Positions 43,122 through 52,800 of a stretch of DNA of 64,000 bases are shown piece by piece. A model generated the notes under the pieces. That model ran no database searches and was not told where the DNA came from. It saw only the letters and a program-made list of their open reading frames with translations. Numbering within the stretch: position 1 is the stretch's first letter; the number at the start of each line of letters is the position of its first letter. The position numbers were made by a program, and so were the translations under genes. The stretch is from Cycas panzhihuaensis (lineage: Eukaryota > Cycadophyta), in the NCBI GenBank assembly GCA_023213395.1, contig CM041465.1:156805741-156869740 (forward strand), given 5' to 3'.

Positions 43122-43670
43122 GTTGAGTCAGGGCAGCAAACCCAATTAGGGTTGTGCCACGTAGAAGTAGAAAAGTTGCTGGAAAACCAGCAGGAGGAGG
43201 GGCGACAAACCCAGTCAGGGTTGCGCCAGGAAGAGATAAGGAATCTGTTGTTAAAACAACATATAGAAGATGGGCAAACCCAATTAGGGTTGTGCCACGT
43301 AGAAGTAGAAAAGTTGCTGGAAAACCAGCAAGAGGAGGGGCGACAAACCCAACCAGGGTTGCGCCAAGTAGAGATAAAACATTCTTTGGTAAATCGGCGT
43401 GAAGAAGGCGGAGACCAGTTAGGGTTGCGCCGAGCGTATGAGCGATCACCGGAAAAACAGCAGGAGGAGGGGCGACAAACCCAGCTTGGGTTGCGCCGAG
43501 TAGAGACAAGTAACTTGCTGTTAAAATAGCACATAGAAAATAGGCAAACCCATAAAGGGTTGAGACCAGAAGAAGGAGGAAATTCACTAAAAACCTAGCA
43601 ATCAACAGACTGGTGAACTCAAAAAGGGTTGCACCTGAGTAAAGACGCAGAATTGCTACTTAAATTTGAA
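43122..43670 (+). repeat. 69-bp coding minisatellite in B1 gag
   Basis: About eight units, period 69 bp (23 residues; one unit is 63 bp), each with a Q-T-Q-x-G-L-R/C core followed by an E-rich helix-like half. The last units carry stops. Unit starts fall near 43122, 43194, 43263, 43332, 43401, 43464, 43533 and 43602. Confidence 0.85.
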
Positions 43671-43754
43671 AATTCACAAAAATTGAGTAATGAAGAATTG
43701 CCCAGATGTAATAAAACAGTGCAGGGAGACTTGAATTTCACGGAAAATTAGGAA

Positions 43755-44714
43755 TTGATAAACAAGCAAGTAGGCAGCTTGCAGACTGAAACAAAGGAAG
43801 AAAACTTATTAAAATTAGAAATATACAATACCACCGCAGCAGGGTGGGACTGTTATATCCTTCAGGTAAAAGAAGATCACTCTCATGTATTGAATCCATT
43901 ATATAGAATGACTCGCATGTTCACAGAGTCATCATTCATTGACGAAAGCCCAGAAAGCGCAACGTTGAGGCAAGAAGGCAACGAGGACGAGTTGAACGTA
44001 ATTGACCCAGCGAGACCAGGTTCTTCAGCTCCAAGAACAATGTCGCAAGGAAGTGGGAGAAGTCAAACAATTTCCCCATATGTGGTGGTACAAAACGATG
44101 CTATGTTTGGACATCTTCAGTTCGATGGTTCTGGAGACCCCGGAGATCACCTCGCTCTGTTCTCCAACATGTTGAAAATCAAGAAAGTTAGGGATCCAGA
44201 AGAAATTAAGGCCAGATTTTTTTCCACATTGCGAGGAACAGTGATCGCATGGTACCAGTATGTTGCAGGAACGAATCCCAGTTGGGAAACAGTCCAAACA
44301 AAATTTCTGGACAGATTCCAAAGATTAAGAGATCCAATGGCGGTATTCCAGGTCCTGGAAGAAATCAGACAAATTCCAGGTGAATCAGTCAATGATTTTG
44401 ATGGTAGATTAAGAATCATATTAAATAAAATGGATCCTCTTGTCCCAATGAATCCTATGCTGTCACTTAAATACTTTGTACAAGGGTTATTACCACGTTT
44501 AAAGGAAAAATTCATGTTTCATCCTTTAAATAACTATGAACAAGTTAAAGAATTAGCGCTGCGATTTGAAAATCAGACAAGGTCAGCATACAATGGAATC
44601 CAGAATACAGGACAACCATCCTTGTGGACCATAAATCCAGAAATCGAGAAGCTGAAAAAAGAACTGGAATTGCTGAAACAGCAGTCCTTTGTGCCACCTG
44701 CTGAAAATCAGTAG
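43755..44714 (+). CDS. Element B1 gag capsid region
   Basis: A 319-codon open frame. The capsid-like core has F-D-G-S-G-D-P-G-D-H-L-A-L-F near residue 120, then F-F-S-T-L-R-G-T-V-I-A-W-Y-Q-Y, F-L-D-R-F-Q-R-L and Y-F-V-Q-G-L-L near residue 240, the standard retrotransposon Gag pattern. The C-terminal ~40 residues form a Glu/Lys/Leu coiled-coil-like stretch before TAG. The frame is open upstream to about 43753. B2 has the matching segment at 63293-64000. Gag would assemble the cytoplasmic particle. Confidence 0.85.
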   Translation: MINKQVGSLQTETKEENLLKLEIYNTTAAGWDCYILQVKEDHSHVLNPLYRMTRMFTESSFIDESPESATLRQEGNEDELNVIDPARPGSSAPRTMSQGSGRSQTISPYVVVQNDAMFGHLQFDGSGDPGDHLALFSNMLKIKKVRDPEEIKARFFSTLRGTVIAWYQYVAGTNPSWETVQTKFLDRFQRLRDPMAVFQVLEEIRQIPGESVNDFDGRLRIILNKMDPLVPMNPMLSLKYFVQGLLPRLKEKFMFHPLNNYEQVKELALRFENQTRSAYNGIQNTGQPSLWTINPEIEKLKKELELLKQQSFVPPAENQ

Positions 44715-45238
44715 AATGATGAGATTGAAAAGTTAAGGAGTGAAATAGCTTAACTGAAACTGGGGAAAGCATGAGAAAATGTATGGTGCCCACCTCCCTG
44801 TGGACAGCAGGGTCATTTTAGAAATGAACATCAACAACGAGAGAAGAAATGGTGTGAAATCTGTAGGAGAGAAAACCATAATACATGGGATTGTTATTAC
44901 AGAAATCCACCAAGAGAATCCTTTTACCAAAAAAAGGAGAATTCTTCCTTTAAGCAATACAAAGGGAAGACAAAACCGGTCTTGTTGCCATCGTGTTCAA
45001 GATGGGGACATTTTAGGGAGACTATCCATTGGAGAAAGCAGGGAAAAGACTATATACGTGAAGAGTGTGGCCCAATGAGACCATGAATGGGCAAATTGTC
45101 CAAACAATCCACGGTCCTAAGATACAAACTTCAAATCGCTACAAAAATTCCGAGATAAGGAAAAGCCGGTTTATGTGCGAGCGAGAAGTGGGAAAGCCAC
45201 AAACTTGACAGAATCGCAAATTTTCCGAGATCCAAAAG
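44715..45238 (+). pseudogene. Element B1 nucleocapsid region, broken
   Basis: Contains a decayed C-G-Q-Q-G-H-F knuckle and a complete CCHC motif C-E-I-C-R-R-E-N-H-N-T-W-D-C at 44853-44894. A Lys-rich spacer and several stops follow. The B2 equivalent keeps the same motif in a 152-codon frame. Confidence 0.75.
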
Positions 45239-45960
45239 ATGAAAAGGAGACTGCAGGAAGCTGTTAATGCGATACAAGAGGCAACAAGGACAATACAATT
45301 AGAGGAAATGCAACAAGCGAATCGATTTAAAGGAAATGTATACCAGAGAAGACCATTAGCGCATGAGGAGCAAAATCCTTGGCAAAAACTGCAAATGGTA
45401 AAAGAACTGCTGATGGAATCAGGTATATCTATTCCTATCTCTGTGATCTTTAAATGGTGGGAAGCTAGTTATTTTTTGCATCATATAGAAAAACCAGTGT
45501 TGAGAACAACGAAAATGGATGCAATCGACCCACGGGTTCCAATGATGTTGTTGGGAACTTTGATCTGTAAAACAGTGGTGGATGGAGGGTCGGGAGTAAA
45601 TGTACTTCCTGAATCCTCTTGGGTTTCCTTGGGACGGCCAAAGTTGGTTTCCCCGGACTACACAATTCGGTTAGCAAACCAATTGCAGATTCGACCCATG
45701 GGGTCCTTGATGGATATTCCGAATCAGAAAGGTGAATTATAGTTCAATTAGATTTTGCAGTTGTCAGGATGCAAGACCATAGCAGAACATATCCAGCACT
45801 GCTAGGGCGGCCATGGTTGCTAGCAACAAAGGCCTTGCAGGATTGGGGAAGATTGACCTTTACTTTGTGTTCTGCAGGAAAAAAAGTTGTATTGCCTCAG
45901 TGTTCAGATGGTTCGCAGATTGAAAAAATTGAAGATGAAGATAGAATGTCCTCAACCACA
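45239..45960 (+). pseudogene. Element B1 protease, broken
   Basis: Frame 45239-45742 holds the retropepsin core V-V-D-G-G-S-G-V-N-V-L-P at ~45575-45610, with D-G-G where D-S/T-G is usual. B2 and A share the Gly, so it is probably a lineage trait. A frameshift near 45735 moves the C-terminal half (Y-P-A-L-L-G-R-P-W-L) into the frame 45769 onward. Confidence 0.75.
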
Positions 45961-47250
45961 GCATCAACAGCCACAACAGTAAGTCCTTGTTCAGAGACAG
46001 CATTTCAAGCATTGAAGACCCCTCCACAGATGACGAGTGAGACTTCATCTGCATATCTGCTTGACTGGTTGCAATCAGCTTGGGAAGAAACTGGGGAATC
46101 CTCAAAATGTTACCTAATGGAATTATGCGCGGATGAATCAAGTAAAGGTAACAATGTATCATGGGATTCTAAAGAAGATAATGTAATTCTTCCTTTCAAT
46201 AAAATGCAAAATGATTGTTTGTATGAATTGTCTAAAAGTGTGACATGCTCTGAAGAAGATTTTAAGGAAGAAAGGAATTTTCCTAAAGCATATTCTCTTG
46301 TTGAGTATGGAAACAAAGAAATTTTGCAAGCACCAGCCTATGAACTAAAATCAGATGGGAAATCTGTTCGAAAGGAAGAACTTGACAAGCTCATTAATGT
46401 AAGGACAGAAGATAATCCAAAGTACATACAATTAGGTAATTATTGGGAACCTACAATAATGCAAGAAGCTGCCTCTCTTTTCCAAGAATTTAAGGATGTC
46501 TTTGCATGGTCTTATAAAGATCTAAAGGGAATTCCTCCAGAGTTAGGGGAACACAAAATTGAGCTAATGGAAAATGCAAAACCAATAAGGCAAAGACCTT
46601 ACAGAATGAATCCGCGCTACAAGGAGCAAGTAAAGATAGAACTAGACAAACTCTTAGAAGCCGAATACATATTTGAAGTTGAAAATAGTGAATGGGTAAG
46701 CTTATGGTGGTGGTACCCAAAAAGAGTGGAAAATTACGCATTTGCGTAGATTATAGAGCTTTGAATAAAGCTACGAAGAAAGATCCATTTCCCATACCCT
46801 TCACGGAAGATGTATTGGAAAGCGTGGCGAGGACATGAGATTTTCTCCTTTACAGATGGTTTCAGTGGTTATAATCAAGTACGTATTGCACTTGAAGACC
46901 AATTGAAAACAACATTTGTTACGGAATGGGGGACATATGCATATAGAGTCATGCCATTTGGGTTGACAAATGCTCCTGCAACCTTTCAAAGAGTGATTCT
47001 AAACATCTTCAAGAAGTTATTGGGCAAAGCAGTGGAGGTGTTTCTGGATGATTGGACTCTGTATAGCACAATAGAGAAACATTTGTCTCAATTAAGGCTA
47101 ATGTTAGAATTGTGCAGGGAAAGCAAGTTATGCTTAAATCCAGACAAATGTACCTTTTTGGTACCATTTGGATCATTGCTGGGCCATATTGTCTCGAAGG
47201 ATGGATTGAAAACTGACCCAGCAAAAGTAGAGGTAATTTTGAAATTTCCT
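45961..47250 (+). pseudogene. Element B1 reverse transcriptase
   Basis: An acidic linker (45961-46400) leads to RT: D-V-F-A-W-S-Y-K-D-L-K-G-I-P-P near 46490, then R-Q-R-P-Y-R-M-N-P. A one-base loss near 46703 and a compensating change near 46830 put the finger region and motif-A lead-in out of frame. From 46840 the frame carries F-T-D-G-F-S-G-Y-N-Q (motif A Asp), M-P-F-G-L-T-N-A-P-A-T-F and the active site F-L-D-D at 47041-47052. Phe in the Y-x-D-D position is shared with B2. Confidence 0.85.
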
Positions 47251-47840
47251 GTTCCCCAAACGCCAAAAAATTTGAAGGGTTTCTTGGGAATGACCGGTTA
47301 TTACCGGAAATTTATAAGAAACTATGCTCGGATAGCCCATCCTCTAGAATCCTTGTTAAAGAAAACTGTGAAATGGGAATGGACACTTCAACAGCAACTA
47401 TCTTTTGATGCTTTGAAGAAGAAGATAGTTGAAGCTCCTGTGCTTAAGTTTCCAGACTGGAACAAACCATTCCATGTCCATGTTGATGCATCACTGTATG
47501 CCATTGGCTGTGTGTTGGCCCAACCTAAGATGAAAAATAGATCTTCTAATTGCTTTTGCAAGCGTAAAGTTGACATCCATCGGCGTAACTATCTGATTCT
47601 GAACGAGAAGGATTAGGCATGGTGTATGCCTTGCAGAAGTTTCGACATTATTTGTTAGCAAATCCATTTGTATTTTTTGTGGATCATCAATCCCTTCAAT
47701 ATTTGATTAATAAACCAATTTTGCAGGGGAGAATTAGCCGCTGGCTAATGTTGTTCCAAGAATTCATGTTCAAAATCGTGGTGAAAAAGGGAGAGAAACA
47801 TATCATACCAGATCAATTGTCGCGCATAAAGGACAATGGA
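47251..47840 (+). pseudogene. Element B1 RNase H, broken
   Basis: F-L-G-M-T-G-Y-Y-R-K-F (connection) and H-V-D-A-S-L-Y-A-I-G-C-V-L-A-Q-P at ~47478-47525 are in frame. A frameshift near 47528 garbles the next ~30 codons; B2 reads A-F-A-S-R-K-L there. The frame resumes at 47619 with M-V-Y-A-L-Q-K-F-R-H-Y-L, F-F-V-D-H and D-Q-L-S-R. Confidence 0.8.
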
Positions 47841-49175
47841 AAAGGTAAGGGAGTATTTGATGATTTTCCAGATCACAAATTATTCTCCATAGAAGCTGTG
47901 CCAGCATGGTACGAGGGAATTGCAGAATATTTAACCACAGGGCAAACACCCCAAGGATTGGAAAGAGTTGAAAGGAAAAGTTTTATTAAGAAAACCTTTC
48001 CATTCCAATTAATAGGTGGTATGTTATATAAACTGGGACCTGATGGAATCTTGCGAAGGTGCATACTTCAACACGAAGTAGAACCATTGTTGAAAGAGGC
48101 TCATGAAGGAATAGCTGCAACACACCATGGAGAAGAAGTCACAGCCAGAAAAGTGTTGACAGCAGGATTATGGTGGCCTACACTGTTCGAGGATGCAGAG
48201 AAATGGGTAAAAACCTGTGATATCTGTCAAAGAGCAGGTAAGCCATCGAAACAGAATTTCATGCCACTTCATCCAATACTGGCCCAAGCTCCATTTGAAA
48301 AATGGGGATTAGATTTTGTTGGACCAATTAGTCCCCCAGCAAGGAAAACGAATGCAAGGTACATATTGGTGGCCACAGACTTTTTGACAAAATGGACTGA
48401 GGCAAAACCAATGAAAAAATGTGATGCAAGAAGCACAGCTCGCTTCTTATATGAAGTTATTATCATCAGGTTTGGTTGTCCATTGGAGATTGTGTCTGAT
48501 CAAGGAGGAGCCCTCCTGAATCAAACGATCAGATATTTAACTATAGAATTCTTCATTCAACATCGACGATCTTCACCGTATTATCCCAGAGCAAACGAGC
48601 AGGTAGAAAGCACGAATAAAATTTTGAAGATTGCTTTGATGAAAATCTACAATGGACAACAAACCGACTGGGCAGAAAAATTGCATTCAGTCCTCTGGGC
48701 AGACAGAACGGTAAAGAAGCGATCACATAAACAGACACCATTTCAATTGGTGTATGGATTGGAGGCTGTTGTTCCTCTTGAGTTTCAAGCAGAAAGCCTG
48801 AGAGTGGCTCAATACCTCAGGACAAACCCAGAGACATCCCTCGACCAGCGCCTGATCCAGTTGATGAAGCTGGATGAAACTCGAGCACGAGCGCTATGGG
48901 AATTAAAGATTGAAAAGAAAAGACGGAAAGCATGGCATGATCGCCACATCAAAAAACCCGAATTTAAGGTAAATGATTTGGTATTATTGTATGACAGTAA
49001 GTTTAAATTTAAACCAGGAAAGATGAAAATTAGATGGCTAGGACCATACAGAATTCAATGTATTTATGAAAATGGATCAGTTAGGTTGCAACAATTAGAT
49101 GGACAGCCATTGACTAAATTAGTCAATGGCGTGATGGCTAATATAGAATATAAAAAAAAAATGGGGGGGGGGTAA
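47841..49175 (+). CDS. Element B1 integrase, open frame
   Basis: Part of a 518-codon open frame (47619-49175) shared with the end of RNase H. The zinc domain is H-E-G-I-A-A-T-H-H...C-D-I-C (48100-48230). The catalytic triad is Asp 48312 (G-L-D-F-V-G-P), Asp 48498 (V-S-D-Q-G-G) and Glu 48606 (Q-V-E-S-T-N). That spacing gives D-x61-D-x35-E, the integrase signature. The C-terminal domain ends with W-L-G-P-Y and L-V-N-G. The tail reads into an A-run and G-run (49148-49173) that differ from B2, so the last residues are copy-specific. Confidence 0.9.
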   Translation, partial: KGKGVFDDFPDHKLFSIEAVPAWYEGIAEYLTTGQTPQGLERVERKSFIKKTFPFQLIGGMLYKLGPDGILRRCILQHEVEPLLKEAHEGIAATHHGEEVTARKVLTAGLWWPTLFEDAEKWVKTCDICQRAGKPSKQNFMPLHPILAQAPFEKWGLDFVGPISPPARKTNARYILVATDFLTKWTEAKPMKKCDARSTARFLYEVIIIRFGCPLEIVSDQGGALLNQTIRYLTIEFFIQHRRSSPYYPRANEQVESTNKILKIALMKIYNGQQTDWAEKLHSVLWADRTVKKRSHKQTPFQLVYGLEAVVPLEFQAESLRVAQYLRTNPETSLDQRLIQLMKLDETRARALWELKIEKKRRKAWHDRHIKKPEFKVNDLVLLYDSKFKFKPGKMKIRWLGPYRIQCIYENGSVRLQQLDGQPLTKLVNGVMANIEYKKKMGGG

Positions 49176-49801
49176 AATCACCATTATCAAGAAACAGCAT
49201 GAAGGCAAGACACAGACAGTAGGCACATCATCAAAAGACGAGACGTAGACAGTAGGTAGAAACAGTATGAAGATGAGATGAGACAGCAGCCACGTCATCA
49301 AGGCGGAACGTGGACAGTAGCTGTGTCATCAAGGCGGAACGTGGATAGTAGCTACGTCATCAAGGCGGAACGTGGACAGTGGCTGCATCATCAAGAGGGA
49401 ACGTGGACAGTAGCTACGTCATCAAGGCGGAACGAGGGCAGCAGGTACGATCCGGGATAAGTGACGGATATGACGGATGATCAAGTGACAGCAGTGGCGC
49501 TAAGATGTGACGGGTAGTAAAGGACGGACGGACGGAAAAAGCTTGGATGGCGGGTAAATTCAAAAGCGTCAATGTAATGAGTGCATGACGCGACTGTTAA
49601 ATAACACCGCCATAATGTAATATTTACAGAAATCGTAATTTGATGTTAAGTTGAAAAGACAAGGTCATAAAGCCTTCAACGGCCACGACCGATACCGCCA
49701 CTAGTTTTGGTCGCCGCGGATTTGAAAAATTGGTAAGCAGCAAGTACAACAAATAGCAGCGTAACAGCCAAGACAAGGAAAATATAGCAGGTACAGAGGA
49801 A
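49176..49801 (+). other. Element B1 spacer between integrase and extra ORF
   Basis: About 625 bases, non-coding, containing five 31-bp units at 49290-49444 and a GGACGGACGGACGG run near 49523. No splice or promoter signal can be proved; its position would suit a leader for the downstream ORF. Confidence 0.5.
49290..49444 (+). repeat. 31-bp tandem array after B1 integrase
   Basis: Five contiguous 31-bp units (starts 49290, 49321, 49352, 49383, 49414) with the core GTCATCAAGGCGGAACGTGG. Related, more diverged half-units lie at 49190-49289. B2 has only about three irregular units at 58500-58650. Confidence 0.85.
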
Positions 49802-51498
49802 ATGGCGCCTACGATTTTAGTCCGGGAAAATGACGAGAGCCGAATTCGTGAAGAGTGGATAGTGATTCCGCAAGACGACAGAAGACGTCAATTACTCTGT
49901 CAAACGGAGTTACATAGATTTGTGACGATCGGCATTTTTGGGAATGTGGAGGAATTCATGCAATGATTACTTCCCTTGTTGGCAAAGTACCCACAGATAG
50001 TGCAGATCACAAAGGAAATGCTAATGGCGACCGGCTGCTTAGAACAAAGGCGGAAATCCAGAGATAGTTCTTTGTCGGGAAGAAGCAGCAAGGATAATGG
50101 GAGGCGTGAGTAGCGGCCTTAGCGTCGGCGAGGAATCCAGTGCGGGCATAGAAGACTCAAATAAGCGTTTTCTCGCCCAGTTAATTTTCTCGAAGATCAT
50201 TCTCACACAAAAGAATGCGTACGCCCCAAGTAATCTGCGAACTATGTTGAATGAGGTAGCACAGGGGAAAGTATTTAATTGGGCGAAGTTCGTAAAGCAA
50301 AAGCTTTTGGACGCCTTACAAGCCATTAGGAGAGCAAGCAAACCAGTTCCGTTTTATTACGTAACAATCTTGCAGGTTGTTCTCTTATTCCAGTGTCCTA
50401 GTATAAGGATGCCCAATGGGACAGAACAGCAGTCCCCATTAGCAATATGGACGAATGAAAAAGTAGGGAGATGGGAAAGAGAGCAAATCCAAGTACAAGC
50501 TTGGATTGAAAAATTGTATCAAGCAAATGAAGTGGCGCCCGGAATGCCACAACCAGCAGCGGAGAAGGGGAAGGAGAAGGTAGATTGGGAACCGGGAACA
50601 AGTTCCAGGATTGAAGACGCGGCCACAGTGGTAGAAGTAGCGAGCGTGGAACGATTTCAAGACATGCCTGAAGTGGAGGAAGTAAGAAGACAAGATAGCA
50701 GGCCAGAAATAGGCAGGCAGCATGTGAGAAGAAAGACCCGGCCAGTAGTAGCAGAGAAGAAGCAGAAAACTGCAACAGAGGAGGAAGCCGTAGCAGAGAA
50801 GAAGCGTCGCGGCTGAGCAAGAAAAAAGAAGGCGAGAAATTTTAGAAATTTTGGATAACCAACCTCCGGAAGTAGAGTTTAACACAAGTAAGGAGGCGTT
50901 AGAAGAAGGGTTGGATCCGATGGAATGTGATGCACAAGACATCACAACCTGGAAGACATCTTTTCTGGCGAAGGTAACTAGGCAATTAGTTACCGAATTA
51001 GAAAGCCGGGCAAAACCGCCTGATGAATCGTTGAAACAGATTCATCAAATCACGGAAAATAAGTTGGAATCTCTAAAAGCGTTCATACTGGACTGGGTGG
51101 ACGATGTTCATGAAGTCGGACCCCATTTGGCAGAATTTCAGAAAAGGTTTGACAAGCACATTCCAGAAGACATGCAACCAGTCTACCACCGGTTGGGAGC
51201 ATGGATCATCAAATCAGACGAAGATTTGGAACATTGCAGGAACCTTTGGAAAGAGCATAAAGCTTTCAGGGAACGCCTAGAATTAATGGAAAGGGTCAAT
51301 ATGGAGCTTAATCAGGAAATTGACCAATTGAAATCAGGAGAACAGCCAACATTGCCCTAGCTAGACACAATGCATGATGTTGTAATGCTGTGTAAATATT
51401 TGAGACAGAAAGGATTAAAGATACCTCCTCACATTGCAGAACCAGAAATGGAATACATACGCTGAAAACGAATAAAGATAAAGGAGAGGAGCTAAATT
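49802..51498 (+). pseudogene. Element B1 extra ORF downstream of integrase, broken
   Basis: ATG 49802 begins M-A-P-T-I-L-V-R-E-N-D. The coding stretch moves through three frames (49802-~49962; 50097-50816; 50851-51360 and on to 51498) with a TGA at ~49964, frameshifts near 50050 and 50815, and a late TAG. B2 carries the same protein (58148-56442), open where B1 stops at ~49964. Order: a globular N-terminal ~200 residues (E-E-W-I-V-I-P, T-E-L-H-R-F-V, L-N-E-V-A-Q-G), a charged low-complexity middle, and a C-terminal ~200 residues with a coiled-coil-like segment (E-R-V-N-M-E-L-N-Q-E-I). No family recognised; it is not Env-like to my eye (no signal or membrane segment). Confidence 0.7.
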
Positions 51499-51525
51499 TT
51501 TGTGAACAAGTATGCTACTTGTTCA

Positions 51526-51542
51526 AAGCAGTGTGAGGAAGA
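51526..51542 (+). other. Element B1 polypurine tract region
   Basis: GTGTGAGGAAGA precedes the 3' LTR. B2 has the more purine-rich GGTGGCGGGGAAGA in the same place. Confidence 0.55.
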
Positions 51543-52083
51543 TGTGTGTAGTTGATTTTGTTATTACAACTACTACAGGTCCACGATCGCTCTGAGGTGC
51601 TACAGTCACTCTGGCACTACAGTCGCTATAGGCTGCTACGTAAGGTGCGGAGACTGCTACGCAGGGTGCGGAGACTGCTATGTAAGGTGAGGAGACTGCT
51701 ACGTAGGGTGCAGAGACTGCTACGCAGCTGCAGAGACTGCTACTCAACTGCTATTCGGGCAGGGAATGGGTCTGTCCGGGCAGCCGACAGACCCATGACA
51801 GTTAGAAAAAGTAACTTATTCTCCGAAACAGTTATGTAACGTCCCTAAAAGGAGTATAAAAATGAAAACCACAATGTGCGGAATGTACTTCAGTTTTGCT
51901 TATATGTCCTTGTAATAGAGTTTTGCCACGTGTGAGGTAGCCTTTCTGTACTGTTTGGCCAGCATCTGGTTGTGAGAGGACCAGACGCAGTGCCATGTTT
52001 GAGTAAAGAATTCTAGATGAATTTACCCCAACGTGTGTGTCTTTCTCTTTGCATTTTGTATGAGCATGATTGAGGCGCGCACA
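51543..52083 (+). repeat. Element B1 3' LTR
   Basis: 541 bp, TGTGTGTAG to GCGCGCACA, followed by the GGACA duplication. U3 contains the 21-bp array at 51635-51749. Confidence 0.95.
51635..51749 (+). repeat. 21-bp minisatellite in U3 of B1 3' LTR
   Basis: Five units of 20-21 bp plus a partial sixth, each GCTAC/TG(C/T)A-(A/G)GGTG(C/A)GGAGACT-like (starts 51635, 51656, 51677, 51698, 51719, 51739). The 5' LTR of the same element lacks this regular array. Confidence 0.85.
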
Positions 52084-52088
52084 GGACA

Positions 52089-52800
52089 CAGTTGCAATCT
52101 CCCAAAATGGATGATTATAGGGACTTTGGGAAGTTGATTTTCAATGATACTTCAGACGCAGCAGAACATGTGTATCTCTTTCAGAATCTCATTGATGTGA
52201 AAAAGATTTCAGACGAGGATCAAATCAAAGCAAGATTCGCCTGTACGTTTAGAGGAGTACCCTTGGCATGGTACAAAGAAACAAACAAGAATGAGCCATG
52301 GGTAAAGATTAAGAAAGCATTCGAGCAAAGATTTCAAAAGTTTCACAGTAATGAAGCAATGGAAATTGCATTGAGAGAAATCAGACAAAGGCTGGGAGAA
52401 TCCGTCCTAACCTACATCAGCAGAATGAAAATCATTGCGGCCAGCATGATTAACGAGACAATAACGGATCACAATATGAAAAACTATTTTGTTAGAGGTT
52501 TGAATGAGAAATTAAGAGCCATGATGCATGCTCATCCATTGAAATCGTTTAAGAATGCCCAAGATCTAGCGTTGGATTTTGAAATGGAAATGGATGCAGG
52601 CGGGAGGCGAGATTCACATTCTTGAGATTACAAGATGAGATTAGAGAACTGAAACAAAATCAGTACAACCGACCCTTCTGCCAGGTAGGGGTAGCAGAAG
52701 AGGAATTGGAGTTGGAAGCTTTAAGGAAAGAAGTGGCCAGATTAAAAATCAGAAATAACCGAGAAGAAGAAGAAACACCGAAAAAGAAGGACCATGTCGG
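52089..52800 (+). pseudogene. Element A gag capsid region (right of B1)
   Basis: Continues A's gag after the insertion in the same frame, open to TGA at 52623-52625. The capsid core reads M-D-D-Y-R-D-F-G-K-L-I-F, A-R-F-A-C-T-F-R-G-V-P-L-A-W-Y, F-E-Q-R-F-Q-K-F and Y-F-V-R-G-L-N-E-K-L-R. A one-base slip at the end moves the spacer into frame 52622-52894 (E-L-E-L-E-A-L-R-K-E-V coiled-coil-like). Removing B1 would leave this join in frame. Confidence 0.85.

Larger units (their letters stand above)
42698..43754 (+). pseudogene. Element B1 gag N-terminal region with coding repeats, broken
   Basis: ATG 42698 (M-P-P-R-V-N-S-L-M) resembles A's gag start but the frame soon has stops. Open pieces are 42870-43055 and 43119-43529. 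The region is highly charged and carries two coding minisatellites (42960-43049 and 43122-43670). Stops at ~43056, 43527, 43599 and 43614 separate it from the capsid frame. No catalytic motif. It is presumably the matrix-like part of Gag. Confidence 0.65.
42114..52083 (+). mobile_element. Element B1: full-length Ty3/gypsy element nested in A's gag
   Basis: 9970 bp between LTRs 42114-42633 and 51543-52083, with TGTGTGTAG...GC(A/G)CACA-type ends and a perfect 5-bp duplication GGACA (42109-42113, 52084-52088). Order: PBS, gag, protease, RT, RNase H, integrase, minisatellite, extra ORF, polypurine tract, LTR. The F-x-D-D RT and DGG protease point to the non-chromovirus plant group (Tat/Athila-like); the exact clade is undecided. 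Integrase is open, while gag, protease-RT and the extra ORF have a few breaks. Confidence 0.95.

Noticed and set aside
43105-43605. 166-codon minus-strand ORF with a repetitive hydrophobic product
   Set aside because: It is the antisense shadow of the 69-bp gag minisatellite; the repeat period divisible by three keeps the other frames open.
49290-49444. Possible CRISPR-like array (31-bp repeats)
   Set aside because: Units are directly adjacent with no unique spacers, inside a plant retrotransposon. It is a minisatellite.
49802-51498. Extra ORF of B as an envelope gene
   Set aside because: I see no signal peptide, transmembrane helix or cysteine pattern in any of the open pieces of either copy.
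51543-52083. B1 3' LTR as a separate solo LTR
   Set aside because: It shares the GGACA duplication with the 5' LTR at 42114, and the interior between them is one coherent element.
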